Shown piece by piece: positions 23,867 through 32,440 of a stretch of DNA of 64,000 nucleotides (positions are counted from its first letter, which is position 1; every line of letters starts with the position of its first letter). Origin of the DNA: Stigonema ocellatum SAG 48.90 = DSM 106950 (lineage in GTDB: Bacteria; Cyanobacteriota; Cyanobacteriia; Cyanobacteriales; Nostocaceae). The notes below the pieces were generated by a model. It was given only the letters and a program-made list of their open reading frames with translations. It was not told the origin of the DNA and searched no databases. The position numbers were made by a program, and so were the translations under genes. The DNA is taken from contig JADQBA010000026.1 of NCBI GenBank assembly GCA_016903675.1, positions 12,080 to 76,079 of the forward strand, written 5' to 3'.

Positions 23867-26197
23867 ATGAGAGGAAAAGGCAACAGACGCCACATCCGCC
23901 CTAAAATTCGCTACCAAGCAATATCTCTCCTGATCGTGGCTTTGGTAACTTTCTTGCTATGCCTTATTGGTTCGCCCCTTCTAGCCAAAGTTCCATTGCA
24001 GCCATCAATGGAAAATCCTTCTGTTTGGACGCAATACTTCATGCAGCAGGGCAGGGAACTTTATGATGAAGGTCAGTTTGCAGAAGCCATCAAAGTTTTG
24101 CAACAAGCAATGAAAGAATATAGTCTCCAAGGGGATGAACTCAAGCAAGCCATGACCTTGAGTAATCTGTCACTGGTGTACCAGCAGCTAGGGCGATTGG
24201 CCCAAGCCCAAAGGGCGATCGCAGACTGTCTGCTCCTACTCAAAAAGTCCTCTGATATCCAAAATTGTAACCGCAGATGGACGCAGATGAACGCAGATAA
24301 TTATCCGCGTTCATCTGCCTACCGAAGTTCTGAGCGGCGGAAGCCACCGCTCAGACAAATCTCCATCTGCGGTTCAAAATTCAGCTTAGGCAAGAGTCTC
24401 AGCGCACAGCAAGATACTCAGGGTGCGATCGCCTACTATCAGCAAGCAGCCAAAGTTTCCCCCAGCCCAATGACCAAAGTTCAGGCTCAGATTAAGCAGT
24501 TGAGTCTACTAGTCAGCACGGGACAACAGTCGGCAGCGCTGACATTACTACCCGAAATCCAAACCCAACTTGCCAGCCTACCTCCCAGTGAAACAAGTAT
24601 CTATGGGCGAATTCATCTTGCTCAGATCCTGATGAAGTTAGGGAATCAGCAGTCAGCAGTGGAACTTGCCAAAGCAGTTCAACAAGCTAGAAGCTTGGAA
24701 GACAGAAGATCTGAAGTCTATGCCCTCGGTAGTCTCGGGAGTGTGTATGAGCAGACTGGGCAATGGTCAGATGCTCAAGACCTCACCCAAAAAGCCCTTG
24801 TGTTAGCTCAAGCAATCAATGCACCGGAACTGACCTATCGTTGGCATTGGCAGTTAGGACGCTTATTGAAAAAGCAGGGACATATTAAAGGGGCAATTGC
24901 AGCCTATGATGCTGCGGTCAGTGAACTTCAGCCCATCCGTAGCGACCTGGTAGCCATCAATCGAGAAGTGCAATTCTCCTTTAAGGAAAGTGTGGAACCT
25001 GTTTATCGAGAATCTGTAGAGTTGCTCTTGCAGTCCCAAGAAACCAGCCCGACTCAAGACTATTTAGAAAAAGCTAGGCTGAGAATTGAAGCTCTTCAAC
25101 TGGCAGAACTCGATGACTTCTTTCGGGAATCGTGTCTTTCTGGTAAGTTTGTTAAGAACGACAAAATTGTGGAGAAAAACAATCCCACAGCCGCCATCAT
25201 TTACCCAATTATTCTGCCGCATCAGCTACAGGTAATTGTCAAAATTCCGAAGCTTCCCCTGCGCAATTACTGGGTTGACAAACCCCAAAAGGAAGTAGAG
25301 AACATCCTGGCACAACTCCAGGAATATATCCTTGAACCTGACAGGGAAGATGAAGTGCAGTCTCTTTCTCACCAAGTTTATGGCTGGTTAGTCCAACCAA
25401 TTGCGTCCAAGTTAGAAAAGAGTGGAGTTAATACCCTTGTATTTGTACTGGATGGAGCGTTGCGGAGTGTGCCAATGGCTACACTTTACGACGGTCAGCA
25501 ATATTTGGTGGAAAAATACGCCGTTGCCCTCAGTTTGGGATTACAATTACTTGAACCCAAACCCCTGACACAGGTAAAGCTTAAAGTACTGGCTGCTGGA
25601 TTAGTGCAACCGCCAGGAGACTATCAGAAAAAATTTCCTCCGCTACCAGAAATTAAGTCAGAATTAAAGTCAATTTCTCAAGCCCATATTTCTACAACCG
25701 TTCTGTTAGACCAAGATTTCAACAGCAAGAACTTAGAAATTCAGGTGAATGCAGTGCCCTTTAATGTTCTACATTTGGCAACACACGGTCAATTTAGCTC
25801 CAGTGCGGAGAATACCTTTATCTTAGCTGCCGATGGTCCCATTAATGTCACCCAATTCGATAGCCTGCTGCGGCAACGGGATGAAACCCGCCGCGAAGCC
25901 TTGGAAATCCTGGTTTTAAGTGCTTGCCAAACCGCCGCTGGGGACAATCGCGCTACACTAGGACTGGCGGGGGTATCAGTGCGGGCTGGGGCGCGTAGTA
26001 CTCTGGCTTCACTATGGCAGATTAGCGATAAATCCACTGCTATCTTGATTGGTGAGTTCTACCGAGAGTTAGCTTCTGCCAAAGTCACAAAGGCGGAAGC
26101 ATTGCGTCGTGCTCAAGTAACGCTGCTGAAAAAGTATCCCAATTACAGTCGTCCTGGCTACTGGGCACCCTATGTATTAGTTGGCAACTGGCTTTAG
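23867..26197 (+). CDS. Exported or membrane-anchored TPR-CHAT protein with an in-frame repeat insertion
   Basis: The 776-residue protein begins with a signal/anchor (AISLLIVALVTFLLCLIGSP), then TPR repeats (about 45-400) and a C-terminal CHAT domain with His640 (HLATHGQFSS) and Cys687 (LSACQTAAGD). Such proteins are caspase-like proteases with a protein-interaction platform. Residues about 134-170 are not TPR: they are encoded by a palindromic repeat (24266-24376) inserted in frame between two TPR units. Start ATG 23867 has GAGGA upstream; the frame is open further into the DUF1822 gene. Third gene of the sigma-DUF1822-CHAT operon. The insertion lies on a loop side and may be tolerated. Confidence 0.9.
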   Translation: MRGKGNRRHIRPKIRYQAISLLIVALVTFLLCLIGSPLLAKVPLQPSMENPSVWTQYFMQQGRELYDEGQFAEAIKVLQQAMKEYSLQGDELKQAMTLSNLSLVYQQLGRLAQAQRAIADCLLLLKKSSDIQNCNRRWTQMNADNYPRSSAYRSSERRKPPLRQISICGSKFSLGKSLSAQQDTQGAIAYYQQAAKVSPSPMTKVQAQIKQLSLLVSTGQQSAALTLLPEIQTQLASLPPSETSIYGRIHLAQILMKLGNQQSAVELAKAVQQARSLEDRRSEVYALGSLGSVYEQTGQWSDAQDLTQKALVLAQAINAPELTYRWHWQLGRLLKKQGHIKGAIAAYDAAVSELQPIRSDLVAINREVQFSFKESVEPVYRESVELLLQSQETSPTQDYLEKARLRIEALQLAELDDFFRESCLSGKFVKNDKIVEKNNPTAAIIYPIILPHQLQVIVKIPKLPLRNYWVDKPQKEVENILAQLQEYILEPDREDEVQSLSHQVYGWLVQPIASKLEKSGVNTLVFVLDGALRSVPMATLYDGQQYLVEKYAVALSLGLQLLEPKPLTQVKLKVLAAGLVQPPGDYQKKFPPLPEIKSELKSISQAHISTTVLLDQDFNSKNLEIQVNAVPFNVLHLATHGQFSSSAENTFILAADGPINVTQFDSLLRQRDETRREALEILVLSACQTAAGDNRATLGLAGVSVRAGARSTLASLWQISDKSTAILIGEFYRELASAKVTKAEALRRAQVTLLKKYPNYSRPGYWAPYVLVGNWL
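24266..24376. repeat. Palindromic repeat (CCGCAGATG family) inside the TPR-CHAT gene, with a nested palindrome
   Basis: Outer arms are TGTAACCGCAGATGGACGC and the inverted CCATCTGCGGTTC, with GCAGATGAACGCAGAT paired to ATCCGCGTTCATCTGC. Inside lies a second palindrome, TGAGCGG...CCGCTCA, at 24331-24353. The whole keeps the reading frame open. The same family occurs in lnt (44782-44862) and as a fragment near 63073. Confidence 0.85.
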
Positions 26198-26444
26198 CCT
26201 TTGAGGAAGTGGGGAGTGGGGAGTCGCCACTGCGTTGCCCAAGAGTTGTTGCTTGGAGGGTTTCCCTCCGGGCGAACTTCTAGGACGCGAAGTGGCTCAA
26301 AACGCTTGCTTATTCTCCAAGCAATTAGTCAAATTGACACTTTATCCGGAATCGCTCAAAGGAGGATTTTGAACGTTGTTACTCCGCAGTCTAAAGACAT
26401 GCATTGATATCTAATTTTGATGTTCCTACTGGTCAGATTATCGA

Positions 26445-26660
26445 GCCGAACCAGTGGAGATTCCAGAACAGCTATCAATACTGCGTAGGTTTTGAATAGT
26501 TGAGGTGTCAGAAACCCGGTTTCTTAAAGAAACCGGGTTTCTAATTCTTGCAAAACCTACGCAGTATTGGAACAGCTATATGATTTTATACTCAATATTC
26601 GTCGAATAATTGAAAGTGACCCCAACACGAAAAAATGGCATTTAATCATGGATTGTCTAG
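26445..26660 (+). pseudogene. IS630-like transposase fragment split by a MITE
   Basis: Joined across the MITE, the frame reads PVEIPEQLYDFILNIRRIIE followed by SDPNTKKWHLIMDCL, resembling the region before the second catalytic Asp of an IS630-family DDE transposase (usual consensus W-x-x-x-x-D-x-L). No other part of the gene is visible. The fragment is followed at once by an IS200 tnpA fragment, so the region is a pile-up of element remains. Confidence 0.5.
26475..26571. repeat. MITE with 9-10 bp target duplication
   Basis: TIRs CAATACTGCGTAGGTTTTG and CAAAACCTACGCAGTATTG enclose a strong hairpin (AGAAACCCGGTTTCTT with AAGAAACCGGGTTTCT). The flanks AACAGCTAT and GAACAGCTAT are direct repeats, an apparent target-site duplication. 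Removing the element and one repeat restores an open frame of an IS630-like transposase fragment. Confidence 0.8.
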
Positions 26661-26661
26661 T

Positions 26662-26736
26662 TATTTTGTCGCGTCAACTGGACAGGTAAGCACAGATGTG
26701 GTTAAACGATATATTAAGAATAAAAAAAGTAAGTGA
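26662..26736 (+). pseudogene. tnpA: C-terminal remnant of an IS200/IS605 TnpA
   Basis: Twenty-four codons read YFVASTGQVSTDVVKRYIKN followed by KKSK and a stop, nearly the same as the end of the intact TnpA at 1867-2280, including the catalytic tyrosine helix. The hairpin CCCACGCTTAAAAACGTGGG at 26795-26814 may be its right-end structure. Confidence 0.8.
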
Positions 26737-26981
26737 ACAAAGAGAAACAGCAGTTCAGAAGGCAGAAGGCAGCTATGCTGAAGGCAGAAGAAACCCACGC
26801 TTAAAAACGTGGGATTGAAACAAGGACGCCGTATTTCTTGTTGCACTCTGCTCGAAATACATTTTTATTATTTTGGTAAGCTCTAAACCCACAGATAGAA
26901 GGATTTTTGGAAATTTACCTTCAGCATAGCTGCCTTCGTACTTCTGCCTTTCTTTTGTAAGTGAACAAAGAGAAACAGCAG
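26731..26981. repeat. Insertion bounded by 23-bp direct repeats
   Basis: AAGTGAACAAAGAGAAACAG (with CAG following) occurs at 26731-26753 and again at 26959-26981. Between them, GAAGGCAGCTATGCTGAAGG and the inverted CCTTCAGCATAGCTGCCTTC form inverted repeats with GAAGGCA heptamer character. It looks like an element insertion or a duplication of the IS remnant end. Confidence 0.6.
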
Positions 26982-27567
26982 GTTAAAACCCCTTTTCCTA
27001 AAGCCAGGATGTGCTTCTATGAGGAACCACATCCTCATAGACTCTCACCCTATGATTATTTTTTGATAGATTTTTGCGACATAATTGTTTTATTTTTCTC
27101 ATCGAAATTTGCTAACTTTAAGACTTAGCATTGACAGAAATCGTCGGTACCGCGATCCGGAGCGCGTAGTGTTCCCCAGTTGCGTCACTTTCTCCCCCCT
27201 GAACGGATAAAGTAAATCTGCCAAAGTGAGATGCTCCCGATTATTATGCATATATTTTTTTTATTAAGTGACAAAAAAAATCTGGTTTTGTCCAAATAAA
27301 AGCTGATTTAAATTGGTTTAACAAGTGCTTTTAGCTATGATTTTTGTAGGTAGTTTATCAATGTTTTGCTTCATTAATCTATTCTCTAGCCTTTACATTT
27401 AAGTTTTGTTCTTGCTGACATTTTTTTCGGTAACAGACCCAGTTAAAAGCTACCAGCAATTAATATTTTCCATTACGACGTAAGAAAAACTTAGATAGCT
27501 GTATTGGCATTTTTTGGAGATTTCTACTAATTAACCAAGTAATGAGTGAAAAATAAGGAGATTTCAA
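26982..27567. other. Long A+T-rich leader of the dimethylformamidase-like gene
   Basis: Nearly 590 bases without a gene. It includes a hairpin near 27010-27040 (GATGTGCTTCTATGAGGAACCACATC) and long T-runs. A strong ribosome site AAGGAG precedes the next start. Confidence 0.45.
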
Positions 27568-29046
27568 ATGAATCAGCTTTACGACTCGGAAATACTGATA
27601 GCTCAAGCCCAAACAAACGAAACCAATCCCATTGTTTTAGAAAACCAAAAAACTGGCACCAGAAACTGGGCAATTACTAACCAGACCTCAAATGAGATTG
27701 CTGGCTACGCCGCAGCAACCAGTGTAAATAAGGGGGGTTCGCTGCCTATCAAAGTTTCCTTGGCACAGCCAGGACAGTTCACAATTGATGTGTACCGCTT
27801 AGGTTACTACGGAGGTAACGGCGGCAGGTTCATATTGAGCAGCGGTTCTCTCAATGGAATAACTCAACCTGACTGTATAATTACAGACTCTAATACCAGA
27901 CTTGTTGAGTGTAACTGGTCAACTTCTTACACCCTTGCAGTTGGCTCAGACTGGACCAGTGGTTTGTACATTGCCAAGCTCACTGACGCTAGTAGTGGTA
28001 AGCAGTCGCAGGTGTGGTTTGTCGTTCGCGATGATAGCAGTACTTCTGATGTATTGTTCCAGAGCAGCTTTAACACCTTGCTGGCTTATAACAACACTGG
28101 TGGCTACAGTTTGTACGGTTTCAATAGCGTTGATGGTCAAGCAGCTCTTAAGGTTTCCTACGACCGACCATTCTCAGAAACCACCACTGAAACTGCCGAG
28201 TTCAACAACCTACTGCGTTGGGAGTACAATATGGCGCGGTGGCTGGAGTCCCAAGGTTATGATGTTACCTACGTCACTAACGTAGATGTTCATTCCAACC
28301 CGAATTTGTTGCAGCAGCACAAAGTCTTCCTGTCGGTTGGTCACGATGAGTACTGGTCACTAGATGAGCGCAATAATGTACAGAATGCACGGGATGCTGG
28401 AGTCAACCTGGGGTTTTTCTCAGCTAATACTGCTTACTGGCGAGTCCGCTTCGAGAACTCTCAAACCATTAGTTCCGGAGCCAACCGAGTGATGGTCTGT
28501 TATAAAGATGCAGCAACAAGTGCTGAGCCAACAAACAAATTCCGCAGTTCATTGAATAATCTCCCTGAAAGTGCATTGCTGGGAGTGATGTACATTGCTT
28601 CTAAAGACGATGTCTACGGAGGGTTCGACTTTGTCGTCAAGAACACTAGTGACCCCTACTACGCTAACACTGGTCTCAAAGACGGTGACATATTGAGTAC
28701 TAATTTAGTGGGCTTTGAATGGGATGCCGTCAACCCCAACGCATCCCCAAGTGGGCTAGTTGTTCTGGCTGAGTCTACATCACCTTCAGTCCCTCCTGAA
28801 ATCGATCTAGATGGCTTTCCTTCATCAAGCAATCCTCAGATCTCAAATGCAGTTCGCTACACTGCTCCGAGTGGTGCCAAAGTCTTTGCCACAGGCTCAA
28901 TTCAATGGGTGTGGGGGTTAGATAGCGATGGTGTTAATGGGCCTCGTGACGACAAGAATCCTCCCAAGCAAATTGCTGTCAACGTATTGGCAAGTATGGG
29001 AGCTAAACCTGTAACTCCAAGCTCCTTCATAGTTGTGCCTTCATAG
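27568..29046 (+). CDS. N,N-dimethylformamidase beta-subunit-like protein
   Basis: The 492-residue protein matches the C-terminal domain family of the large subunit of N,N-dimethylformamidase. Visible blocks are IDVYRLGYYGGNGGRF, DWTSGLYIAKLTD, LLRWEYNMARWLESQGYDV, then SVGHDEYWSLDERNNVQNAR and GFFSANTAYWRVRFE, where His/Asp/Glu could bind iron. Residues 30-165 look like a beta-sandwich. There is no classical signal peptide. Real substrate is unknown, since many bacteria without dimethylformamide use have this family. AAGGAG lies 9 nt before the ATG. A Tat-exported protein follows 41 nt later and may share the transcript. Confidence 0.85.
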   Translation: MNQLYDSEILIAQAQTNETNPIVLENQKTGTRNWAITNQTSNEIAGYAAATSVNKGGSLPIKVSLAQPGQFTIDVYRLGYYGGNGGRFILSSGSLNGITQPDCIITDSNTRLVECNWSTSYTLAVGSDWTSGLYIAKLTDASSGKQSQVWFVVRDDSSTSDVLFQSSFNTLLAYNNTGGYSLYGFNSVDGQAALKVSYDRPFSETTTETAEFNNLLRWEYNMARWLESQGYDVTYVTNVDVHSNPNLLQQHKVFLSVGHDEYWSLDERNNVQNARDAGVNLGFFSANTAYWRVRFENSQTISSGANRVMVCYKDAATSAEPTNKFRSSLNNLPESALLGVMYIASKDDVYGGFDFVVKNTSDPYYANTGLKDGDILSTNLVGFEWDAVNPNASPSGLVVLAESTSPSVPPEIDLDGFPSSSNPQISNAVRYTAPSGAKVFATGSIQWVWGLDSDGVNGPRDDKNPPKQIAVNVLASMGAKPVTPSSFIVVPS

Positions 29047-29087
29047 TTGTCTCCAAGTATCCATAAGCAGTAGTAGGAATGTTTGTT

Positions 29088-30026
29088 ATGAATCTGAAAA
29101 TCAGACGTAGACAATTTGGTCAGTTAGCTCTAGCTAGCGCCACAACAGCTGTGATCGCAAACCTCGGTGGTAAGGTCGCTGCACAAAAACAACAGACCCT
29201 TTATAGCGTTAGGGTTTCCAAACTTAACTCCATATCCGATCCAGTCAACACTACCCCGCAAATAATTCTGAAATCTTCCAATGTAACGACTGGTCAAGAG
29301 TTGTTAAATTCTGAGATTGCTTCCACGACCGTTAGCAACGTTAGCACAGCCGTTGAAACTGTTGAAAAATCTATTTCTACCCAGCCTAGTGAGCGACTCA
29401 CTGGTGTGACTACCTTATCGGACGGCACATTAGTTAGCACCAGTGTATTAAGCTCAAAAAGCGGTAACGTTACTCGCCTTAGCGTTACTAATCCTAACAC
29501 TTCTCAAACGACAAACAGTTTGAAAGTTTCAGGATTCCCAAACAATAATAGTACGGTTGAAAGTTTACTCTCAACCAAAGACAACAAACTCATCGGCGTA
29601 ATTAGTCTTAATGAAGGCACTCCACCTTTTGATTTAGCAATTATTGACCGTGCAACAGGCAAAGTTACCTTAAGCACTGAGGCTGGTCTGCCAAGACTGG
29701 CATCAGGCCGACGCTACAGTAATATTGTTCAAAGTCCAGATGGAAAAATTTACGCTACCACTCTTGGCAAGGAAGGTGTCACAACTTTGGTGCAGGTGGA
29801 CATGGCAAACAAGTCGATTAACAAAGTAGTGCAGTTGAGTTATAACAACAAACCTTTGGCAAATGACTTGTTAAGCCTAGCCATCTCTTCATCGGGTCAA
29901 TTTTATGCCCTTGCCAATCCCGACCATGGGTCAACGAATTCTCTGTTCACTGTGGATGTGAAAACCGGAGTTCTCACCTTTGTCAAGCCATTGGATGCTG
30001 AACAGATCACGTTTTCTCCTGCTTAG
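29088..30026 (+). CDS. Tat-exported beta-propeller-like protein
   Basis: The 312-residue protein starts with a twin-arginine signal (IRRRQFGQLALASATTAVIA, cleavage near VAA-QK). The rest is Ser/Thr/Asn-rich with repeated blade-like motifs (LTGVTTLSDGTLVSTSV, SPDGKIYATTLGKEGVTTLV, SSSGQFYALANPDHG, and LFTVDVKTGVLTFV), pointing to a seven-blade propeller or a similar repeat fold. No enzyme motif is seen. Start ATG 29088 is preferred because AGG lies about 10 nt upstream; an ATG at 29079 is too close to it. It lies downstream of the dimethylformamidase-like gene, and an accessory role is possible. Confidence 0.7.
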   Translation: MNLKIRRRQFGQLALASATTAVIANLGGKVAAQKQQTLYSVRVSKLNSISDPVNTTPQIILKSSNVTTGQELLNSEIASTTVSNVSTAVETVEKSISTQPSERLTGVTTLSDGTLVSTSVLSSKSGNVTRLSVTNPNTSQTTNSLKVSGFPNNNSTVESLLSTKDNKLIGVISLNEGTPPFDLAIIDRATGKVTLSTEAGLPRLASGRRYSNIVQSPDGKIYATTLGKEGVTTLVQVDMANKSINKVVQLSYNNKPLANDLLSLAISSSGQFYALANPDHGSTNSLFTVDVKTGVLTFVKPLDAEQITFSPA

Positions 30027-30101
30027 GATCACAGGGGTTTCCGTTTCGCTACTTCCTTTTTCCCACAAATGTGAAACGGTAATCCCCCCGGTCTTGCCCA
30101 A

Positions 30102-30275
30102 CTATACCAATCCTATTTGAGATCTGAACAGAGGGGACAAGGAAGACTTGGGGGACAAGCCGCTGCGCGGAAATTCAAAAGTCAAAAGTCAAAAGTCAAA
30201 AATGTTTTGAATTTTGACTTTTGACTTTTGACTTCCCCTTTGGGGCGGGGGTGTTTATAAATCATTTAGGACTGC
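30102..30275. repeat. MITE, CTATAGCAATCCTAAATGA family, copy 2
   Basis: Left end CTATACCAATCCTATTTGAG and a decayed right end, ATCATTTAGGACTGC. Inside are inverted heptamer arrays: AAAAGTC repeated three times, then GACTTTT repeated three times. Together with HIP1-rich sequence to 30370 it occupies most of the gap before the sigma factor gene. Confidence 0.7.
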
Positions 30276-30492
30276 GATCGCCCATTGTGTTTTTGTGAAC
30301 AAGGCGATCGCCCTCTCCATTCTCACCAACAATGCGATCGCCTTAGTACAGCGTTTCCTAAATTCGTGGCGTTTTGGCTCACATTGACCCTCACCCTAAC
30401 CCTCGGACAAGAGGGAGAGGGAACAGAATTGAGATCCCGAATCCCAATGAGGGAGAAGGGTCGGGGATGAGGGCACACCAAAATTATTTCTT

Positions 30493-31443
30493 TCAAGAAA
30501 ATAGATACTGTCCAATGGACGGTTGTTGACGACGCACAACATTCATAGCTTGCTGCTGGATTTGGCGAACTCGCTCTCGACTAACATTTAGCCTCTCCCC
30601 AATTTGGGCCAAACTTCGTTCTTGATTATCTAAGAGTCCAAAGCGCAAAATTAATACTTCACGTTGCATAGGTTTAAGTGATGCTAACAAATTATTCAAG
30701 TCTTGGCGCAGAAGTTCTTGGGTGATATGTTCATTCGGTGAGGTGCCCTCATCGCTTAAAAGTTCACTGAGTTCTGTGTCTTGGTTATCTCCCACCTTTA
30801 AATCTAGAGAAACTGTCCCACTAGCAGCACTGAGATATTCTCGAATTTGACTTGGCTGTAAGTTCAAGGTCTCAGCAATTTCTGTGACAGTGGGACGGCG
30901 ACCGAGTGTTTGAAATAATTCTCGCTGTGCCTTTTTAATTTGATTGAGTTTTTCGGTGATATGAATTGGTAAGCGAACCGTGCGAGATTTCTCTGCGATC
31001 GCTCTTGTGATTGCCTGACTAATCCACCAGTATACATAGGTTGATAATTTATAGCCTCGGTTGGGATCAAACTTTTCTACACCTCGTTGTAAACCTATTG
31101 CCCCTTCTTGAATCAAATCCAACAATTCTAGATTGCGCCGCTGATATTTTTTAGCTATCGAAACCACCAGTCGCAGGTTCGCTGTTACCATTTTTTGTTT
31201 GGCTCGCTGACCCTGATGAAGTATTTGAGTGACTTCAGTTTCACTCTTGTTCGCAAAAGCAGCTAATTCTGTTAACGTTGGTTCCCGATGCAATTGCTGA
31301 CTCAGATCAGAAGAATGTTGCTCAATGGCAATCATTTGCTGTACTTGCCTGCCATAAGTTATTTCTTGGTCTGATGTTAATAATGGAAACTGACCAATTT
31401 CTTGCAAATAAACGCGAACCATGTCGGAACTCAGGCTGGACAT
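30493..31443 (-). CDS. RpoD-like sigma factor (group 2 type)
   Basis: The 316-residue protein has a short region 1.2 (DMVRVYLQEIGQFPLLTSDQ), region 2 (KQKMVTANLRLVVSIAKKYQ through LDLIQEGAIGLQRGVEKFDP to YKLSTYVYWWISQAITRAIA), region 3 and a region 4 HTH (SLAQIGERLNVSRERVRQIQ). Lack of region 1.1 and a size well below 390 residues separate it from primary SigA; cyanobacteria carry several such non-essential sigma factors for stress and nutrient responses. Which one cannot be said. ATG 31443 is chosen; a GTG at 31470 is in frame. It lies alone, flanked by repeats. Confidence 0.9.
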   Translation of the reverse strand: MSSLSSDMVRVYLQEIGQFPLLTSDQEITYGRQVQQMIAIEQHSSDLSQQLHREPTLTELAAFANKSETEVTQILHQGQRAKQKMVTANLRLVVSIAKKYQRRNLELLDLIQEGAIGLQRGVEKFDPNRGYKLSTYVYWWISQAITRAIAEKSRTVRLPIHITEKLNQIKKAQRELFQTLGRRPTVTEIAETLNLQPSQIREYLSAASGTVSLDLKVGDNQDTELSELLSDEGTSPNEHITQELLRQDLNNLLASLKPMQREVLILRFGLLDNQERSLAQIGERLNVSRERVRQIQQQAMNVVRRQQPSIGQYLFS

Positions 31444-31573
31444 ACAACTTTCTAGTTTTTCGATAATCACACGAATTTAAGATTATAAATCAAATAGCTC
31501 AATATATTTTCCCAATTTCAATAGTTAAAATGGGTGGCTTATTTACGCGCCCCCTGTACTAGTACTCTGGCAA

Positions 31574-31690
31574 GTCAACTTTGATGGGTTTGTAGTGAGG
31601 ACTTTAGTCCGCAAAAATACGAGGACTAAAGTCCTCACTACGAACAAATCATGACTCTAGAATATAGAGGTTATATCGCATCAAAGTGAC
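31574..31690. repeat. MITE-like element with a GAGGACTTTAGTCC hairpin
   Basis: Ends GTCAACTTTGATG and inverted GTCACTTTGATG surround a strong hairpin (GTAGTGAGGACTTTAGTCC with GGACTAAAGTCCTCACTAC). The element stops 3 nt short of the stop codon of the broken ParE gene. Confidence 0.65.
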
Positions 31691-31693
31691 CCT

Positions 31694-31978
31694 TTAGACC
31701 AAATCTCCTAGCCGCCGCGCACCGTGAACAATGCGTTCGATACGAACTGAGCGTTCCAGCACACGGAAGAGAATGAGGTAGTTTCCATGAACAGCCATTT
31801 GAAGTCCAGGGGCAAGGTCTTCCCGCCTTGTTCAAGCGTTCGGCATCTCTGCGACCCGATAACAGTGCGCTTCGATCTCCGCCAAGAACGAAAGTGCTCT
31901 CTCGCGATTATCGCGTGCGATGTAATCCCCTATCTCTTCAAGGTCGAGCGCCGCTTGAGGTGAAAAGGAAAGCTGCAT
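31694..31978 (-). pseudogene. ParE/RelE-type toxin with an in-frame stop
   Basis: The 95-codon frame is a full ParE toxin (FSPQAALDLEEIGDYIARDN, ..., HGNYLILFRVLERSVRIERI, VHGARRLGDLV) but has TGA at about codon 49, after VAEMPNA. Reading on in the same frame restores family similarity to the normal C-terminus, so it is a single nonsense change, not a frameshift. The start overlaps the antitoxin stop (TGATG). The peptide up to the stop lacks the C-terminal strand and active region. Either the toxin has been inactivated or there is readthrough. Confidence 0.8.
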
Positions 31979-32256
31979 CACACCTCTTGTTGATTAGGCA
32001 TGGCTGCGTATTTTGCTCTCAAGCGAGAGAACACAAGCTCAGCGTCTATGCTTGGTCCGCTCGAAATACCCTCCTGTACGAGACGTCGAAGCTCATCCAT
32101 CTCAAGCGCCTCTACTTTACGCTTGAGCTTCCAGCCTCGGAGCGCCTCACGAATGACCTCGCTTGCACTGGAATACTCTCCGCTCTCAACCGCCTCACGA
32201 ATCACAGCGACCATCTCAGGCGGCAACGCCACGCTAATTTTCTCTACCGTTGCCAT
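31978..32256 (-). CDS. ParD-type (RHH) antitoxin
   Basis: The 92-residue protein has an N-terminal ribbon-helix-helix (EKISVALPPEMVAVIREAVE, then GEYSSASEVIREALRGWKLK) and a C-terminal toxin-binding tail, as in the CC2985/ParD family. It binds its own operator and neutralises ParE. It is the first gene of the pair; the toxin gene overlaps its stop but carries a nonsense mutation. G+C content is higher than in the surroundings, consistent with acquisition by transfer. Confidence 0.9.
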   Translation of the reverse strand: MATVEKISVALPPEMVAVIREAVESGEYSSASEVIREALRGWKLKRKVEALEMDELRRLVQEGISSGPSIDAELVFSRLRAKYAAMPNQQEV

Positions 32257-32440
32257 AGAAAAACTCCATTAAAGACTCCTTTTATAGTAGCAATTATTCC
32301 TACCGCCATCAAGCTCGCCCGGTGATTTCGGCCTCAACGTTTGATTTTTCCTATGAGAGTGTTCCCGTCCAGCGTAGGGGCGCTCATGCTTGCGCCTCTA
32401 CAAGTCTGAAACGACCATTATCCGTTGATGCACATAACGT

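Noticed and set aside
26795..26822. CRISPR-like sequence CCCACGCTTAAAAACGTGGG followed by ATTGAAAC
   Set aside because: Only one copy exists, with no spacer-repeat periodicity and no cas gene; it is better explained as the end hairpin of an IS200 remnant.
31828..32325. 165-residue plus-strand frame
   Set aside because: It is antisense to the ParD/ParE locus, whose antitoxin and toxin similarities are clear on the other strand.
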